Source: Candidatus Dadabacteria bacterium (GTDB lineage: Bacteria; Desulfobacterota_D; UBA1144; Nemesobacterales; UBA2774). Taken from it: a stretch of DNA of 8,210 nt. Both the position numbers and the translations under genes were made by a program. Below are positions 6,856 through 8,210 of this stretch, piece by piece (position 1 is the first letter of the stretch; every line of letters starts with the position of its first letter). Under the pieces are notes generated by a model, which worked only from the letters and a program-made list of their open reading frames with translations, was not told the origin of the DNA and did not search any database. The DNA lies in NCBI GenBank assembly GCA_003229065.1, contig QIHJ01000024.1:1-8210 (forward strand), given 5' to 3'.

Positions 6856-6861
6856 CGTATT

Positions 6862-7719
6862 ATGAACACAAGTAAGAGGTTTGAAGGTAAAGTTGTTTTA
6901 ATAACAGGGGCCTCAAGCGGTATCGGTAGAGCAACAGCAATTGAGTTCGCACGTGAGGGGGCAAGCACCGTACTGGTATCTCGCTCCCGGGAAAAGCTTC
7001 AAAAAGTTGCAGAGGAGATCAGCAAATTCAATTCTGATGTGCTGGTTGTCCCCACTGACGTATCCTCCCCCGAGCAAGTCAGCAACATGGTTGATGAGGT
7101 GGTATCTCATTTTGGGGGAATAGACGTTCTCTTCAATAACGCGGGAACCTCATACGTCGGAGCTATAGAAGATAAGGGTTTTCTCAGTAACGCGAAGAAG
7201 ATGATGGACGCCGATTACTTCGGGACCGTTAACGTTACGACCGAGGTTCTCCCCGTCATGAGGAGACAGGGCTTGGGGCATATTATGAATATGTCGTCTG
7301 TAGTGGGTAAAAAGGCTTTTCCTCATTTCGGCGGATACTCGGCTGCCATGCATGCAATTTCAGGATTTACCGACGCTCTCAGGCAGGAACTAAGGGGAAG
7401 CGGTATAAATGTCTCTACGATTCACCCCGCTCTTACCCAAACCCCGCTCCTCGACAATGTGGGCCCGGAGGACATGCCGCCCCCTTTCAGGAGACTCACT
7501 CCGATACCCGTTGAGAGTGTAGCAAAAGCCGTGCTTGACGGTATTGAGCATAATAGGGCGAGAATTGTTGTCCCGTTTCAGCCAAGATTTCTATTCCTGG
7601 CAGACATGCTGTCGCCCCGTATAGGTGACCTGGCTGTAAGGCTTCTGCAGAATAAAGTCTTTTCGACTCTGCTCGGGACCTACAAGGGCAGCGTTTATCA
7701 CCACGGCGTATCTAAGTAA
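6862..7719 (+). CDS. Short-chain dehydrogenase/reductase homologue with altered catalytic tetrad (285 aa)
   Basis: Rossmann-fold protein of the classical SDR family; substrate unknown, cytosolic. The nucleotide site is intact: TGASSGIG (15-22), SRSREKL after the second strand (R41 suggests NADP(H) preference), TDV (65-67) and NNAG (92-95). The catalytic Ser (S146 in MNMSS) and Tyr (Y159 in YSAAM) are present, but the Lys of YxxxK is Met (M163, codon ATG 7348-7350), and the tetrad Asn in the usual N-x-x-G stretch is Asp (D118 in DADYFG, codon GAT 7213-7215). No other Lys lies four residues after Y159. After the core, IHPALTQTPL (187-196) matches the usual post-catalytic segment, followed by a C-terminal extension to 285. 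The frame is intact, so this is not a simple pseudogene. The full Shine-Dalgarno sets the start. It lies 46 bases after the MarR-type gene and probably shares its transcript. It may be a catalytically altered enzyme or a binding/pseudo-enzyme. Confidence 0.92.
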   Translation: MNTSKRFEGKVVLITGASSGIGRATAIEFAREGASTVLVSRSREKLQKVAEEISKFNSDVLVVPTDVSSPEQVSNMVDEVVSHFGGIDVLFNNAGTSYVGAIEDKGFLSNAKKMMDADYFGTVNVTTEVLPVMRRQGLGHIMNMSSVVGKKAFPHFGGYSAAMHAISGFTDALRQELRGSGINVSTIHPALTQTPLLDNVGPEDMPPPFRRLTPIPVESVAKAVLDGIEHNRARIVVPFQPRFLFLADMLSPRIGDLAVRLLQNKVFSTLLGTYKGSVYHHGVSK

Positions 7720-7960
7720 GATTACAACGGTATACGTCAAAAAGACCCGTTCTCCTGCGGTTTGTAAAATATATGCGAATTGTTAGATCGGTGCGCCTAT
7801 TTGAGCAGCTTTTGCTCTCAAGGAAAGATGAATATCGGATATGGCTGTATCAGTGCATGATTATGGGCAAGCAGGGCTTTTATAGGTTATGTTTAAGGGA
7901 TTCTAAGTTTAGTTTCAGTTGACAATACGACTGCGATTAAGAAACTTAGTGGGTCTTAAT
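7720..7960 (+). other. 241-base SDR-transporter leader without a clear gene
   Basis: No convincing coding sequence. It holds a weak inverted repeat TTACAA/TTGTAA (7722-7727 and 7762-7767), a hairpin GAGCA-gcttt-TGCTC (7803-7817) without a T-run, two tiny frames that overlap as ATGA (10 codons from 7828, 21 codons from 7857, ending at 7922), and the 8-bp inverted repeat at 7903-7949. A perfect TTGACA (7919-7924) has no good -10 partner. The length suggests separate control of the transporter rather than tight coupling with the SDR. Confidence 0.5.
7903..7949 (+). repeat. Perfect 8-bp inverted repeat before the transporter
   Basis: CTAAGTTT (7903-7910) and AAACTTAG (7942-7949) are exact reverse complements, 31 bases apart. 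Inside them CAGT (7916-7919) and ACTG (7930-7933) can also pair, so RNA could form a nested stem-loop ending at the weak GTGGG ribosome site (7949-7953). The dyad also frames a TTGACA hexamer. It could act as DNA operator or RNA switch, or be chance. Confidence 0.45.
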
Positions 7961-8210
7961 ATGCCAGAGGTTATTAAAAAATCACCGGAGCAGAACGCAT
8001 TAGGTGAGGTGTCCGCTGTAAACTTTGTAAGTAAGAGCGCGGGTAGGTGGGTCTTGCTGGTTGCTATTATAGGGTCCGGCATGGCCTTTATAGACAGTAC
8101 CGCAATGAATGTTATAGTGCCGGTGCTGCAGCAGGAGCTTAACGCGACTATTCCTCAAGTGCAGTGGGTCATGGTGGCGTATGCGCTGTTTATGTCTTCA
8201 CTGATGCTCC
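7961..8210 (+). CDS. DHA2/EmrB-type MFS transporter, N-terminal 83 codons (cut by window edge)
   Basis: Start of a major facilitator drug:H+ antiporter of the 14-TM DHA2 group (EmrB/QacA-like), an inner-membrane exporter. After a polar N-terminus (about 28 residues) TM1 begins at RWVLLVAIIG and leads into FIDSTAMNVIVPVL (43-56), the DHA2 motif usually written LDxTIVNVALP, with its membrane Asp at D45. The next segment LQQELNAT...VQWVMVAYALFMSSLML (56-83) is the family's loop and TM2. The frame is open to the end of the window; the rest lies beyond it. The ATG at 7961 follows a weak GTGGG; an in-frame GTG at 7949 is an alternative. It lies on the same strand as the MarR and SDR genes, 241 bases after the SDR. 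Family assignment rests on 83 residues but the motif is clear. Confidence 0.85.
   Translation, partial: MPEVIKKSPEQNALGEVSAVNFVSKSAGRWVLLVAIIGSGMAFIDSTAMNVIVPVLQQELNATIPQVQWVMVAYALFMSSLML

Noticed and set aside
6829..6861. Earlier ATG for the SDR (MRAYTRLRRRI extension)
   Set aside because: The full Shine-Dalgarno AAGGAGG would lie inside the coding sequence, and family members begin shortly before the KVVLITGASSGIG strand, matching the start at 6862.
7336..7350. Misread frame as the cause of the missing SDR lysine
   Set aside because: The codons TAC TCG GCT GCC ATG read cleanly in frame, with normal family sequence on both sides (GGYSAA, ISGFTDALRQEL), so a local frameshift does not explain Met163. 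A single-base sequencing error (AAG to ATG) cannot be excluded.
7803..7817. GAGCA/TGCTC hairpin as a terminator after the SDR
   Set aside because: Stem of 5 bp with no T-run afterwards (followed by TCAAGG), and it lies 83 bases beyond the SDR stop.
7919..7947. TTGACA as the -35 of a transporter promoter
   Set aside because: The hexamer is perfect, but at 17 bases the -10 would be AAACTT and nothing better lies at 16-19 bases. Kept only as part of the inverted-repeat observation.

Overview
The window reads as chromosomal DNA of a Gram-negative bacterium. It encodes a periplasmic adaptor and an RND pump of the tripartite envelope type, a 91-residue HU protein with the MTKSQL start and GIGKLVLNNRKARKGRNP core common in deltaproteobacteria and related candidate phyla, and a fused CoaBC. 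The lineage guess (Deltaproteobacteria/Desulfobacterota-like or a neighbouring candidate phylum) is inference from protein style only. I saw no mobile element, CRISPR array, rRNA or tRNA.

Layout. Positions 9-4290 (minus strand) hold a two-gene efflux operon, adaptor (3148-4290) then HAE1-type RND permease (9-3131), with a 16-base gap. The outer-membrane channel is not present; it could lie beyond the left edge. An AT-rich divergent intergenic region (4291-4540) carries candidate promoters for this operon and for HU (4541-4816, plus). A convergent gap (4817-5006) with weak terminator-like hairpins separates HU from coaBC (5007-6200, minus). The divergent region at 6201-6344 carries a good promoter for coaBC with a perfect 13-bp palindrome on its -10 box, and a near-consensus promoter for a MarR-family gene.

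The right part (6310 to the end) looks like one regulatory and efflux cassette: MarR-type regulator (6345-6815), short-chain dehydrogenase/reductase (SDR) homologue (6862-7719), a 241-base leader, and the start of a DHA2/EmrB-type major facilitator transporter (7961 to the window end, truncated by the edge). This recalls emrRAB-like loci, where a MarR regulator controls a DHA2 pump, but an SDR sits where the EmrA-like adaptor would be.

Most genes are ordinary members of known families. The points worth a second look are all in the right-hand cassette. The SDR lacks two of the four classical catalytic residues (Asn to Asp, Lys to Met). A near-perfect sigma70-type promoter lies inside the longest MarR reading frame, pointing to a later and possibly leaderless start. 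The 10-mer GTGCATATAC occurs both on that promoter's -10 box and just before the SDR ribosome binding site. A perfect 8-bp inverted repeat frames the sequence just upstream of the transporter start. I found no clear sign of a wholly new system.
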